A stretch of DNA of 64,000 nucleotides from Priestia megaterium (GCF_009497655.1 NZ_CP023319.1:5001-69000), one strand, 5' to 3'; counted from the first letter of the stretch, positions 8,929-18,185 are shown. Notes: generated by a model not told the origin, from the letters alone. A program made the numbers and translations.

Positions 8929-8967
8929 ATGCTTATAAATAAGGTGAATAGGGTGTGTAAAGAATGA
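8929..8967 (+). CDS. 12-residue leader peptide, translationally coupled
   Basis: ATG 8929 with a strong SD (AGGAGAGGG, 8915-8923) opens a 12-codon frame, MLINKVNRVCKE. Its TGA overlaps the ATG of the next gene (ATGA at 8964-8967). Such an overlap usually means translational coupling: ribosomes finishing the leader start the epimerase. The epimerase has only a weak SD of its own (GGTG). It may be only a coupling device; the sequence shows no run of one amino acid pointing to attenuation. Confidence 0.5.
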   Translation: MLINKVNRVCKE

Positions 8968-10055
8968 AAGTTATGACTATTTTGGGTACAAGGCCCGAAA
9001 TTATACGTTTAAGCCTCATTATTAAAAAGTTAGATGAGTATGCTTCACAGCACGTTTTAGTGCATACAGGACAAAATTTCACTCCTTCATTAAGTGAGGT
9101 ATTTTTTCAAGAGTTAAACATACGCAAACCAGACTATATATTGGCTAATCAGCAGCTCTCATTAGGTGAACAGTTATCGAAGATGTATAAAGAGCTCGAA
9201 CAGCTATTTTTAAAAGAAAAGCCGGACAAAGTTTTAATATTAGGCGATACTAATAGTGGTTTAAGCGCAATTCTAGCAGAAAGAATGGGTATATCAGTCA
9301 TTCATATGGAGGCTGGAAACCGTTGTTTTGATTTAGAAGTGCCAGAAGAAAAAAACCGCCGGATTATCGATGCAATCTCAAGCTTCAATCTACCCTATAC
9401 TCCTCAAAGTAAAGAAAATTTAATTAAAGAAGGTATCCCCTCAAATCGTATTATTACTTCTGGAAATCCAATTAACGAAGTTTTAAAACATTATGAACCT
9501 GCTATAAAAAAAAGCAGCATTCTTGAGAAACTGTCCTTAAAAGAAAATGACTACTTTCTGGTTACAGCCCATCGTGCGGAAAATGTAGATCATGAAGATC
9601 GACTGTTGGAAATCATGAAAGGCATCAATATGGTAGCTGAGTTTTACCAAAAGAGAATAATATGTAGTATTCATCCTCGTACTAAATCTCGAATAGAAAA
9701 TATTTCACTGCTAGAAGTCCATCCGTTAGTAGAATTTCATGAGCCTTTTGGTTTTTTCGATTTCGTAAATTTAGAAAAAAATGCTTTTTGTGTCTTAACA
9801 GACAGCGGAACAGTTCAAGAAGAATGCTGTTTGTTTTATGTTCCTACGGTAACTATTCGTAAAACAACTGAAAGACCAGAAACCATTCAATGTGGAAGTA
9901 ACATGCTGTCAGGAATAGATGCTAACCAAATCTTGACTTGTGTTCATGTAATGGTGAACCAATTAAAAAATTGGTATTACCCTGAAGGATATGGTGATGT
10001 AAATGTTTCAGACAAGGTAATTAAAGTTGTACTAGGAGGAATGAAAGGTGTTTAA
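8964..10055 (+). CDS. UDP-N-acetylglucosamine 2-epimerase family protein
   Basis: 363 residues, the usual length of WecB/MnaA/CapG-type non-hydrolysing 2-epimerases. Family marks visible are GTRPEI near the start, HTGQNF, VLILGDTNSG, HMEAGNRCFD with the active-site region, PEEKNRR, TAHRAENVD, IHPRTK and TDSGTVQEE. With the next two genes, which overlap or abut it, it forms a three-gene operon: 2-epimerase, inverting 4,6-dehydratase, RmlD-like reductase. The same set is known from S. aureus CapE/F/G (UDP-L-FucNAc) and from WbvB/WbvR/WbvD (UDP-L-RhaNAc to UDP-L-QuiNAc). The gene would do the C-2 epimerisation. It is preceded by a coupled 12-codon leader. Confidence 0.9.
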   Translation: MKVMTILGTRPEIIRLSLIIKKLDEYASQHVLVHTGQNFTPSLSEVFFQELNIRKPDYILANQQLSLGEQLSKMYKELEQLFLKEKPDKVLILGDTNSGLSAILAERMGISVIHMEAGNRCFDLEVPEEKNRRIIDAISSFNLPYTPQSKENLIKEGIPSNRIITSGNPINEVLKHYEPAIKKSSILEKLSLKENDYFLVTAHRAENVDHEDRLLEIMKGINMVAEFYQKRIICSIHPRTKSRIENISLLEVHPLVEFHEPFGFFDFVNLEKNAFCVLTDSGTVQEECCLFYVPTVTIRKTTERPETIQCGSNMLSGIDANQILTCVHVMVNQLKNWYYPEGYGDVNVSDKVIKVVLGGMKGV

Positions 10056-11034
10056 TAATAAGACAATTTTAGTAACAGGTGGCACAGGTTCTTGGGGATA
10101 TGAACTTGTTAAGCAACTACTAACACATAACCCTAAAGAAATACGTATTTTTTCGAGGAATGAATCAAATCAATTTACCATGAAACAAGAATTTGATAAC
10201 CATCCTAAATTGAATTTTATTATTGGAGACATTAAAGAAAGAGAAGCGCTAATTGAAGCATGCCAAGGCGTCAATTATATTTTTCACTTAGCTGCTTTAA
10301 AACATGTTCCGGTATGTGAAGATCAACCAATTGAAGCCTTAAAAACCAACGTACATGGTACTCAAAATGTAATAGACGCTGCAATAAGCTGTGATGTAGA
10401 TAGAGTCGTTTATATCTCCACTGATAAAGCGTCAAATCCAGCTAATTTTTATGGTTTATCTAAAGCAATGGGAGAAAGATTAATCATTCACGCTAACACA
10501 TTAAATACTAAAACTAAATTTGTTTGTATACGTGGCGGAAATGTGTTAGGAACTAACGGAAGCGTTATTCATGTATTCAAGAAACAGATTCAAGAAAAAG
10601 GAAAAATCGGTATTACTGATCCTGGGATGACTCGTTTCTTCTTGACATTAGAGGATGCAATAAAGCTAGTTTTCAAAGCCACATTTGAAAGTCTAGGTGG
10701 AGAAATTTTTGTCATGAAAATGCCCACTTGTCGGATTATTGACTTAGCTAATGTGTTAATAGAAGCTTCTGGAAAAGAAAAGGTTGAAGTTGAGATATTA
10801 GGTGTAAGACCTGGAGAGAAAATTCACGAGCTTCTGTTATCTGAATACGAAAGTGCAACAACTGTTACTTACGACGACGAGTATTATGTTATCCTACCTC
10901 CAATTCATATTGAAGGTTTAAAAGAACATTATTTAAATTATGCTCAAGTAAATCTAGAAAAATATGATTCAAGTAAACAAGTAATTAGTAAAGAAGAAAT
11001 TAGAGAGATGTTGCTGAAAGGCGGGTTTATTTAA
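10048..11034 (+). CDS. UDP-GlcNAc inverting 4,6-dehydratase-like SDR
   Basis: 328 residues; GTG start with AGGAGG upstream, overlapping the epimerase gene by 8 nt. It is an extended SDR of the Polysacc_synt_2 (PseB/FlaA1/CapE) group: TGGTGSWG nucleotide-binding loop, FHLAALKHVPVCE, STDKASNPANFYGLSK and the C-terminal RPGEKIHE motif. The catalytic YxxxK is kept as YGLSK, as in PseB; CapE has Met at the Tyr position. The reaction would be UDP-GlcNAc to a 4-keto-6-deoxy sugar, with C-5 inversion giving the L series. There is no membrane domain, so it is the short soluble type. Confidence 0.9.
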   Translation: MFNNKTILVTGGTGSWGYELVKQLLTHNPKEIRIFSRNESNQFTMKQEFDNHPKLNFIIGDIKEREALIEACQGVNYIFHLAALKHVPVCEDQPIEALKTNVHGTQNVIDAAISCDVDRVVYISTDKASNPANFYGLSKAMGERLIIHANTLNTKTKFVCIRGGNVLGTNGSVIHVFKKQIQEKGKIGITDPGMTRFFLTLEDAIKLVFKATFESLGGEIFVMKMPTCRIIDLANVLIEASGKEKVEVEILGVRPGEKIHELLLSEYESATTVTYDDEYYVILPPIHIEGLKEHYLNYAQVNLEKYDSSKQVISKEEIREMLLKGGFI

Positions 11035-11859
11035 ATGAAAGTACTAATTCTTGGTGGAAAAGGAATGGCAGGTCATGTAATCACTAGATATTTCATACAG
11101 CATACAAACCATGATGTTTTCTGTACATCAAGAGACCCTAAGGATAAAAAGGCTATTTACTTGGACGTAACTAACTTTAAACATGTTGAGGAGACCATAG
11201 AATCTATTAAGCCAGACGTCCTTATTAACTGTATTGGAATTTTAAATGAACACGCTAGCCATAATCCAATGCATGCTTTTCAAGTAAATAGCCTACTTCC
11301 ACATCAGTTAGCTAAATTTGTTGAACGGCATCAAGGAAAATTAATTCATATTAGTACAGATTGTGTGTTTTCAGGAAAAAAAGGAGATTATACAGAAAAC
11401 GATGTTCCAGACGGTACCTCTGTATATGCTCAGTCTAAACAGCTAGGTGAAATTATTGACGAAAAACATTTAACAATCCGCACTTCTATAATAGGACCCG
11501 AGTTAAAGAAGGATGGCATTGGTTTATTCCTATGGTTTATGACACAAAAGGGCTCAATTAAAGGGTATAAAAAGGCACTGTGGAATGGAGTAACAACGTT
11601 AGAATTAGCTAAAGCAATTAATTTCTTCTTAGAAAATAATACTTGCGGACTCTATCATTTGCACTCACCGAAAAAAATATCAAAGTTTGCATTACTAGAA
11701 TTGATTAAAGATATCTTTAAAAAAGATGATGTCAAAATTATTCCTAATGAGGATGTAATATTAGATCGTACTATTATTAGTACTCGAACAGATCTTTGTT
11801 ATCCAACTCCTAGTTACCAGCAGATGTTAATGGAGCTCAAAGAGTGGATGTCAAAATAA
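11035..11859 (+). CDS. RmlD-like sugar-nucleotide 4-reductase
   Basis: 274 residues; its ATG follows the stop codon of the dehydratase directly, with GGCGGG as SD. Family: dTDP-4-dehydrorhamnose reductase-like SDR. Seen are GGKGMAGHV (cofactor loop), DVLINCIGILNEH, STDCVFSGKKGDYTE, and YAQSKQLGE (YxxxK). By analogy with CapF/WbvR partners it would reduce the 4-keto group of the dehydratase product, giving an N-acetylated 6-deoxy-L-hexosamine. The exact sugar (L-FucNAc, L-RhaNAc, L-QuiNAc) cannot be told from sequence. It lacks the extra C-terminal cupin domain of S. aureus CapF, which favours a WbvR-like role. Confidence 0.85.
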   Translation: MKVLILGGKGMAGHVITRYFIQHTNHDVFCTSRDPKDKKAIYLDVTNFKHVEETIESIKPDVLINCIGILNEHASHNPMHAFQVNSLLPHQLAKFVERHQGKLIHISTDCVFSGKKGDYTENDVPDGTSVYAQSKQLGEIIDEKHLTIRTSIIGPELKKDGIGLFLWFMTQKGSIKGYKKALWNGVTTLELAKAINFFLENNTCGLYHLHSPKKISKFALLELIKDIFKKDDVKIIPNEDVILDRTIISTRTDLCYPTPSYQQMLMELKEWMSK

Positions 11860-11972
11860 CTAGTACTCACCATATGTAAGAAAAACATGATAAGATGGGA
11901 AACACTAAAAATGATTTCTCTCATACTAGCTTATGATAAACAGATAATAAAATTCATTGTATACTTCTACAA

Positions 11973-12032
11973 GAATAAGAATAGACAGCTAGACTATTTC
12001 TATAAAAATAGTTTAGCTGTCTATTCTTATTC
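11973..12032. terminator. 27-bp bidirectional terminator hairpin
   Basis: Arms 11973-11999 and 12006-12032 match over 27 bp with one wobble, loop of 6 nt. It lies between the convergent sugar operon and the SPOR-like gene and may serve both. Confidence 0.75.
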
Positions 12033-12063
12033 TAATTTATAGTACAATGAAAATAAAGTTACA

Positions 12064-12252
12064 TTAGAGATTAGACTCAGCTTTTTCAACGTGCTCAGGT
12101 ATCACGTATACAGTAAGACCGTAGCGTTCTTTTATTTCCTTTGCAACTTGTTCTGCTATAATCTTATCAATAAATGCTCCTGTTATAATTCGATAACGTT
12201 GCTTTCCAGTTATATCGTATCCTTGTTGCAACTCTATTTGCTTATAATCCAT
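12064..12252 (-). CDS. single SPOR-like domain protein
   Basis: 62 residues; ATG preceded by GGGGGAAAGGG. The segment YRIITGAFIDKIIAEQVAKE then YGLTVYVIPE fits one SPOR (sporulation-related, glycan-binding) domain with the usual beta-alpha-beta pattern. SPOR domains bind denuded peptidoglycan. No signal peptide or membrane anchor is present, so this would be a free intracellular or mother-cell protein. Small stand-alone SPOR-like proteins exist in spore formers, but the function of this one is unknown. It ends at the long hairpin at 11973-12032. Confidence 0.7.
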   Translation of the reverse strand: MDYKQIELQQGYDITGKQRYRIITGAFIDKIIAEQVAKEIKERYGLTVYVIPEHVEKAESNL

Positions 12253-12561
12253 ACCCTTTCCCCCTTATCTGGTTAACAAATTAATTTTTTTAACATTGAC
12301 TTTTATATAGGCACCTCGAAAAGCACCTTAACATTAGCAAGGAAAAGTTTTTTGCACTGCATCTATTTCAATTAATACAACTTGTCCATTAGTATTGTAT
12401 AGAGGTTATATGTATAGAAAATATTAAATAAGCTTCAAGAGGCAAGTGAGTACATACACCAAGTAAGTATGATGGAAGTTTTCTTCCCATTCAAATCTCC
12501 TAAGGATATCATTTGAAAAACATAACCTTTTATAAATACATTAAAGGGAGAGCTAACGTAC
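12253..12561. other. intergenic region, nothing recognised
   Basis: 309 bp, AT-rich. Short frames exist but none has an SD or family signal. Confidence 0.35.
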
Positions 12562-13185
12562 TTATAAAAGGGAAACACCATCAAGTATCCTTTTCCAATA
12601 ATGATTATTAGCGTTCCATTTATCTTGATTGGGTAATTCAATAGCACAAACTTTATTTAGCGACCATTCTTTTTCAACTAAATCATTCACATCCGTATGA
12701 TTAATAATCAGAATGCTAAAGTCACTTTCAATCATAGTAGATAAAATGCTCTCAAGCTCTGCAGCTTCTTCACTATTAGCTTCCGTTCTAATAAACAGAA
12801 TACGCTGGCCAGTAGATAAATTCTCTAAAAACCGTTGAATTCTTCTATCGTACTTCTCTTTAACCTCCCCGTATCCTCCTAAGTGAGAAAGTGTATTTTT
12901 ATCAGTCTTAAAATCGTGGTTAAACCCTATATTATAAATTTCATCCCACACTAATAAATCCCAATCAGATACGTACTGGATTATCCTTAAATTATCCGGG
13001 TTTAAAAAGTCAGCAAACTGATTTTTCAAAAGCATGTTTACCTTTTTCAAATCCGGTGAGGATACCCAATCTAAAATCCCCGCAAAGTTTCTTAAGTTAT
13101 TGTCTCTCAGTTGAAGAGATGTCAAACATAAATCGCCTAAACTAAAAATGGCGCTATATGCCCCTTTTAAATCTTCTAGTTTCAT
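12562..13185 (-). CDS. DUF1796 putative papain-like cysteine peptidase, copy 3
   Basis: 207 residues, the shortest of four paralogues; ATG with AAGGAGC upstream. It starts MKLEDLKGAYSAIFSLG, which aligns with MNLQDVKG of the others. The candidate Cys is in SLGDLCLTSLQL, the candidate His in FNHDFKTD. The region between them is about 20 residues shorter than in copies 1, 2 and 4. FIRTEANSEEAAELESIL replaces FIRWGA. It sits on the minus strand beside sugar genes of the opposite strand and seems to be its own transcription unit. Confidence 0.82.
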   Translation of the reverse strand: MKLEDLKGAYSAIFSLGDLCLTSLQLRDNNLRNFAGILDWVSSPDLKKVNMLLKNQFADFLNPDNLRIIQYVSDWDLLVWDEIYNIGFNHDFKTDKNTLSHLGGYGEVKEKYDRRIQRFLENLSTGQRILFIRTEANSEEAAELESILSTMIESDFSILIINHTDVNDLVEKEWSLNKVCAIELPNQDKWNANNHYWKRILDGVSLL

Positions 13186-13322
13186 ATGGGTTGCTCCTTA
13201 AAGGGTCTTATTGTACAAGGCTATACAATATTAAATGCAGGCCTATCCTAAAATGTTAGGGCTAATGAGCATATAGTTAATAAAATAGACAACTAGTTAA
13301 GAAATGTAGAAAAGCTTAAATA

Positions 13323-14240
13323 CTAAGCTTTTTTTCTAGAGAAAGTATATGTTTCCTTTAACCCCTCTAAAACAGATACTCTTGAAGACCATTCTAATAG
13401 CTTTTGTGCTTTCTCACTGTCGAGACAACTATGTTTGATATCCCCAGGTCTCCCTTCTGTATAAACAACATCAATATTAGAACCATGAATATACTCAAGG
13501 TTTTTTAATAAATCGTTCACTGAAGTTTTCTTTGTAGTACTGGCGTGAACAACCTCTTGGTTCCCTTTTTTAATTGCTGCAATATTAGCTTGAACAATAT
13601 CTTTTACATATATAAAATCACGTGTCTGTTCCCCATCACCATGAATATTAAAGGAAAGCCCTTTGCTCAACCTTTCTAAAAAAACTGCTACTACTCCGCC
13701 TTCTCCTTTTGGCGTTTGCCGTGGTCCATATACATTTCCGTATCGAAGAATTGTATATGGTAAATTATACAAGTAATGAAATAGACGTATATACGATTCA
13801 GCAGCTAGTTTCGACAGACCGTAATAAGAAGCTGGCACAGTTGCATCTTGTTCAGTAATTAAGTCCTTTTGTAGATTTCCATATACAGCTGAAGTAGAGG
13901 CAAATATAAACTTACCTACCGAAGCATCTCTACAGGCTTCCAGCAAATTTATAGTTCCTTTTATGTTCACATCTGCGTCATATTGAGGCGATTGGATAGA
14001 TCGTGAAACATCTGCCTGAGCAGCTAAGTGAAAGACTACGTCAGGCTTTTCATCTAGAATGATTTGTTTGGCTTGATCACTACATATATCTTCTATATGA
14101 AAAGTAGCAAGAGGGTGTATATTATCATACTTTCCAGAAATTAAGTTATCAATTATGTGGACATTAAAGCCTTGTCTAATGAGCTCTTCTACAAGATGGG
14201 AACCAATAAATCCCGCCCCACCAGTTACTACAGCCTTCAT
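13323..14240 (-). CDS. NAD-dependent epimerase (UDP-hexose 4-epimerase-like)
   Basis: 305 residues of an extended SDR: TGGAGFIGSHLVEELI at the N-terminus, DVVFHLAAQADVSRS, STSAVYG, and YYGLSKLAAE (YxxxK) near residue 143, then RYGNVYGPRQ and GDGEQTRDFIYVKD. These fit GalE/WbpP-type UDP-Glc or UDP-GlcNAc 4-epimerases. It would feed a 4-epimer such as UDP-Gal(NAc) to the glycosyltransferases around it; galactosamine is reported in P. megaterium spore glycans (known), but the link is inference. It lies 114 bp downstream of the GT4 gene on the same strand. Its 3' end (13310-13332) contains a hairpin that may act as terminator. Confidence 0.85.
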   Translation of the reverse strand: MKAVVTGGAGFIGSHLVEELIRQGFNVHIIDNLISGKYDNIHPLATFHIEDICSDQAKQIILDEKPDVVFHLAAQADVSRSIQSPQYDADVNIKGTINLLEACRDASVGKFIFASTSAVYGNLQKDLITEQDATVPASYYGLSKLAAESYIRLFHYLYNLPYTILRYGNVYGPRQTPKGEGGVVAVFLERLSKGLSFNIHGDGEQTRDFIYVKDIVQANIAAIKKGNQEVVHASTTKKTSVNDLLKNLEYIHGSNIDVVYTEGRPGDIKHSCLDSEKAQKLLEWSSRVSVLEGLKETYTFSRKKA

Positions 14241-14354
14241 ATACTATTCTCTCCTCTTTAAAGTTTTAATAGTATATGTCACCTATAGGGCTCCTGTATA
14301 AGCTACCTACCCAATCATTTCCAAAAAAGACATTTAGCTTCCTTTTCGATATAT

Positions 14355-15578
14355 TTACATTTCACTCTTATGTGAAAGCACCTCTTTATAAACATCTAGA
14401 ACTTTTTGAACTGCATCTTTCTGATCCCAATGTTTTAAAGCCCATTCTTGTGCATTGGCTCCTAACATGCCTCTATATGCTGGATCTATTAGCAAATTAT
14501 AAAGGTTTTCACATAACGATGTGGCATCACCTGCCTGGAAAATTAAACCTGTAGATCCATGCTGAACCATTTCGGGTAATCCCCCTGCGTCACTTACTAT
14601 TACTGGTTTTTTAGCAATCTGAGCTTCAATAACTGATAAAGGTTGATTCTCTATAAGACTTGGCAAAACAAAAATGTTAGCAAGAGAGAGTAAAGAAGGC
14701 ACATCGTTTCTATTACCTAAAAATAAAACCCTCTTACCTAAACCGAGCGCTCTACTCTGAGCCTTCAACTCAGCTTTTTGATCTCCATCTCCAACGATCC
14801 AGCAGACCCAGCCTTTCTTAATTTTTTTGAGTTCACTGAGAGCCTCTAATAGATGATGAATACCTTTAATTTCAGCTAATCTCCCTGTATAAATAATTAC
14901 TTGTTGACCAACTGGTGGATGAACATTAGATGGTGTTTGCATTCGCTTTAAAAAAGAATCTATATCATATCCGTAATGAAACACTTTAAGTTGATGCTCA
15001 TTAACCCTAAATTCCTGAATTAAAATTTCCTTTAACCAATGATTTGCAACTATAGTACAATCAGCAGCCATAGCACCTGTATGTTCAAGTTCATTAAAAT
15101 ATTTAGTAGCTATATCAGCTGTAGGAGCCTTCAGAATGTCTTTGATGTAGCGATTTAACTCGTGAGCAACACAACCATGTATAGTTGCTACCACCGGCGT
15201 TTTTACACTCTTTAAGGAACGAATACACGCAGTTGCTACAACGTCTTGTGTGTGAATTAAATCATATTGGTTGATATTTAAACGAGAAACACCTCTTGTA
15301 TAACCAATACGTTCTTTTTCATAAAATTTCACTACTGGATCTTTATATAGAATAGGAGTATTTTTCTCATGTTGTTCCAATTCTTCTACTAATAATAGTT
15401 CATCTTTAATTACCTCTATATTTTTATTAACAATATGAACTGATTTATTTCCAAGTCCATGTCCAAGTAAATCTACTTCATGACCCAACCCTTCAAGCTC
15501 TTGCTTTAATTGCTGCATATAATTCCAAACTCCACCTACATGGGGAACTTCCCAGAATGTAGCAAGCAGTATTTTCAT
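14355..15578 (-). CDS. GT4 family glycosyltransferase
   Basis: 407 residues from ATG 15578 (SD GAGGAGAG); an upstream in-frame ATG at 15608 has no SD. The N-terminal Rossmann domain starts MKILLATFWEVPHVGG, and HTQDVVA and IHGCVAHE follow. The C-terminal domain has IIYTGRLAEIKG and IVGDGDQKAEL, and the EX7E region ENQPLSVIEAQ. It uses a nucleotide sugar and retains anomeric configuration by family rule. Paralogues with the same N-terminal pattern (GGVWN/GGVWT/GGLSN) lie at 18266 and 29190. No membrane segment, so it acts in the cytosol, most likely on a spore-surface glycan or glycoprotein. Confidence 0.88.
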   Translation of the reverse strand: MKILLATFWEVPHVGGVWNYMQQLKQELEGLGHEVDLLGHGLGNKSVHIVNKNIEVIKDELLLVEELEQHEKNTPILYKDPVVKFYEKERIGYTRGVSRLNINQYDLIHTQDVVATACIRSLKSVKTPVVATIHGCVAHELNRYIKDILKAPTADIATKYFNELEHTGAMAADCTIVANHWLKEILIQEFRVNEHQLKVFHYGYDIDSFLKRMQTPSNVHPPVGQQVIIYTGRLAEIKGIHHLLEALSELKKIKKGWVCWIVGDGDQKAELKAQSRALGLGKRVLFLGNRNDVPSLLSLANIFVLPSLIENQPLSVIEAQIAKKPVIVSDAGGLPEMVQHGSTGLIFQAGDATSLCENLYNLLIDPAYRGMLGANAQEWALKHWDQKDAVQKVLDVYKEVLSHKSEM

Positions 15579-15793
15579 TATGTTCTCTCCTCTTCCCGTA
15601 GCATTCACGTTCTAAAAGTCTCTCTATATAGGTATTCATGGAATTTGTTAATGCTATAGACCTCTGCCTGTATTTTCACTCTATGTTTTAGGATCGTGTC
15701 TTGTTGAGCATTAGATGAAATATTTAGCTTTTTAAGCATACATCTATAATAAGTTTTATTTATTAGATTATTATTCAGAGTGGGGTGTCGTGA

Positions 15794-16684
15794 TTGGATA
15801 AGAAACCTACGTTACTAATTACCGGTGCTAGTGGATTTACTGGACTTCACGCATGTGATTATTTTTCAAGATTAGAGTTTGACGTCATAGCTATCACAAA
15901 CATGAATTCATTTTCTAATAAGCAAATTAAACGCAGAACATGCAATCTATCTAATAATGAGTCGGTAAAGGAGTTAATTTCAATAACCAAGCCGGACTAC
16001 CTCCTTCATTTGGCAGGTCAAAACGCTGTGGGATTATCCTGGGATAATCCCATTCAATCTCTAGAAGTAAATGCAATGGCTACAGCATACTTACTTGATG
16101 CTCTTAGAAAAGAGATGCCTTCTTGTAAAGCTGTTATTGTAGGTTCTGCTCTTCAGTTTGATCCAACGGTTCCAGCCACGTTTAATCACCCCTATGGTCT
16201 GAGTAAGACCATTCAAACCCTCATTTCGCAATTTTGGTCAAATCAATACAATATGAATGTTGTTGTCGCTAAACCATCAAATCTTATAGGTCCTGGCTTC
16301 TCTAAAGGAGTTTGTTCCATTTTCGCTAAAAAAATTATAGCTATGGAGAAAGAAGAGGGGGAAAAGTATCTGAGGGTGAGTAACTTAAATAATCGTTTTG
16401 ACTTCTTAGACGTACGAGATGCTGTTAGAGCTTATGATTTTCTGCTCAGAAAAGGAGAAAATGGACGTTCATACAATGTCTCTTCTGGAAAAAGTAATTC
16501 TTTACAAGATATTATAAATATTTTCAAAAAGATAACTCCTATTAAATTTCAAGTGAAAGTGGATGATAAAAGTCCTTTAAATAATTTTGTTACTTCAAAC
16601 CCTACAGCACTAACTGACTTGGGTTGGCAACCAACTACGACATTAGAATCTTCTATCCGGGACATTATTGACTTTTATCGTTAG
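15794..16684 (+). CDS. SDR sugar-nucleotide epimerase/reductase
   Basis: 296 residues, TTG start at 15794 with GGGGTG just upstream; an alternative upstream GTG cannot be excluded. TGASGFTGLHA is the cofactor loop, YLLHLAGQNAVGLSW follows, and HPYGLSKTIQ supplies YxxxK. It is closest in style to GDP-mannose-dehydratase-like and GDP-6-deoxy-4-keto-hexose reductases (Rmd/Tld group), but the substrate is not clear. It lies divergent from the GT4 gene and upstream of a GT2 gene. Probable role: making or finishing a deoxy sugar for the local glycan. Confidence 0.78.
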   Translation: MDKKPTLLITGASGFTGLHACDYFSRLEFDVIAITNMNSFSNKQIKRRTCNLSNNESVKELISITKPDYLLHLAGQNAVGLSWDNPIQSLEVNAMATAYLLDALRKEMPSCKAVIVGSALQFDPTVPATFNHPYGLSKTIQTLISQFWSNQYNMNVVVAKPSNLIGPGFSKGVCSIFAKKIIAMEKEEGEKYLRVSNLNNRFDFLDVRDAVRAYDFLLRKGENGRSYNVSSGKSNSLQDIINIFKKITPIKFQVKVDDKSPLNNFVTSNPTALTDLGWQPTTTLESSIRDIIDFYR

Positions 16685-16961
16685 AGATTCTTTCTGTCAT
16701 TATAATTACCTATTCACCTTTATGGAAAATCAGAGTTTAGGTGCGTAGAAATAGCAATTCTCTTATAAAATCAGGTTTTTTATATGAATGAAGTTTCTGC
16801 GAAAGCATGTCACTTAAGAAGGTTTATGCATATTCTAATCAAGAGTGTGATTTCATTAATGAACTTAGAACTATCATCTCCACCTTTTATCCACCTACAA
16901 AAGTCATAATTTAGACTACGTTTCACTTATGCTATGAAAATTTTTTTTCGGAGGGGAAACA

Positions 16962-17693
16962 ATGGGTCCAAAAGTATCAATAATTATTCCTTTTTACAAC
17001 TGTGCCTTTGTCGATCAAGCAATCAAAAGTGCCTTAAACCAAACTTATGAAAATGTTGAAGTAATTGTGGTAGACGATGGTTCTACATCCCACACTGCGA
17101 AGATAGAATCCTTTAAAGATAAAATTGTTTATATAAGAAAAGAAAATGGCGGGACGGCTACTGCAATAAATACTGGTTTATTCACTGCTACAGGAGAGTA
17201 TATAGCCTGGCTAAGCTCGGATGATTATTTTGTTCCTGAAAAGATTTCTAAACAACTAAACTTTATGAAGCAAAGGCACATAGATGCCAGCTTCACTAAC
17301 TTTGACTATATTAATAAAGATAACCAAGTTTTAATACCTTGGTGCTGTAAACGTTTTTCTAATTTAGAAGAAGTGTATAATGCCTACTTAACTTATAATG
17401 CTATAAATGGATGTACCATTCTTATAAAAAAGAAGATCTTTGATGAAATTGGGATTTTCTCTCCGGATTTTCGTTATACTCATGATTATGAGATGTGGTT
17501 TCGTATGCTTGTCAATGGCTATGAAATCCATTATTATGATGAAGCACTCACAAAATTTCGTTCTCATGAAAAATCAGGCACCAGTAGATACCAAAATGAG
17601 ATGAGAGAAGAAATGAAAACTATCGAGTTTCATTACCGCCCTCTGCTGCAAAAATATATAAGTAAATCACAATCAAATCCTTCACAAGATTAG
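16962..17693 (+). CDS. GT2 family glycosyltransferase
   Basis: 243 residues; ATG with GGAGGGG upstream. GT-A fold marks are VSIIIPFYNC at the N-terminus, VVDDGST near residue 40, ENGGTATAINTGL, and LSSDDYF holding the metal-binding DD. HDYEMWFRML is the usual acceptor-side motif. It has no membrane segment. A paralogue with the same order of motifs is at 20782. It probably adds one sugar to the spore-surface glycan made by the neighbouring GT4 enzymes. Confidence 0.88.
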   Translation: MGPKVSIIIPFYNCAFVDQAIKSALNQTYENVEVIVVDDGSTSHTAKIESFKDKIVYIRKENGGTATAINTGLFTATGEYIAWLSSDDYFVPEKISKQLNFMKQRHIDASFTNFDYINKDNQVLIPWCCKRFSNLEEVYNAYLTYNAINGCTILIKKKIFDEIGIFSPDFRYTHDYEMWFRMLVNGYEIHYYDEALTKFRSHEKSGTSRYQNEMREEMKTIEFHYRPLLQKYISKSQSNPSQD

Positions 17694-18050
17694 GTGAGTT
17701 TATCCTTCTATGATTACTCCTTACACCCTCCTATTTAGTCTTCATTACAAGTATTTCCACTCGTTACTTTCATTTAATAAATGAAACGTATTATTAGGAC
17801 ACAAGTTTATCTTTCACTCTAAAAACTTTACATGGAAATGTGTAAAGTTTATTACATACAAATCTGTATGGAAACTTTAATAAACAAACTTTGTAAAAAA
17901 TAATTTACAAAAATTGTTATTATATTTATCTACTATCAGCGTGCACTCGTCCGTGCCAATTAAAAATTTTGGACATATTATATAGATAGGAATTTGCAAA
18001 ATAATAAAAAATTTAAGCATATATCAATTTTGAGAAAAGAAGGGACATAC
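17694..18050. other. intergenic region with hairpin and promoter-like site
   Basis: 357 bp. A 10-bp inverted repeat AAACTTTACA / TGTAAAGTTT (17823-17850) follows the GT2 gene. Further on, GGACATATTATATAG (about 17973-17987) gives a sigma-K-like -10 CATATTATA before the small gene at 18051. No other ORF is seen. Confidence 0.4.
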
Positions 18051-18185
18051 ATGAAGAATAATAAGGATTCGTTATTTGATGAAAATCTAATTGAGTTTTT
18101 AAATGAAGTAAAAACTAATTTACCTACCAATTATAAGATACCTGATCCTGGGGTTGTAAGTATAATTCTTTCTCATACTCAATGA
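18051..18185 (+). CDS. 44-residue hypothetical peptide
   Basis: ATG 18051 has AAGAAGGGA 6 nt upstream; an earlier in-frame TTG at 17994 has no SD. The peptide has an amphipathic helix-like first half (FDENLIEFLNEVKTNL) and ends IPDPGVVSIILSHTQ. That end resembles LDPGTPIASVLLSGTQ of the small protein at 4272. No family is recognised. It lies 80 bp upstream of a GT4 gene on the same strand and could be a small acceptor or regulator, but there is no direct evidence. Confidence 0.5.
   Translation: MKNNKDSLFDENLIEFLNEVKTNLPTNYKIPDPGVVSIILSHTQ

Noticed and set aside
16814-16908. Possible 27-codon peptide starting at an ATG with AAGAAGG upstream near 16826
   Set aside because: No family, no terminator and poor composition; too weak to annotate.
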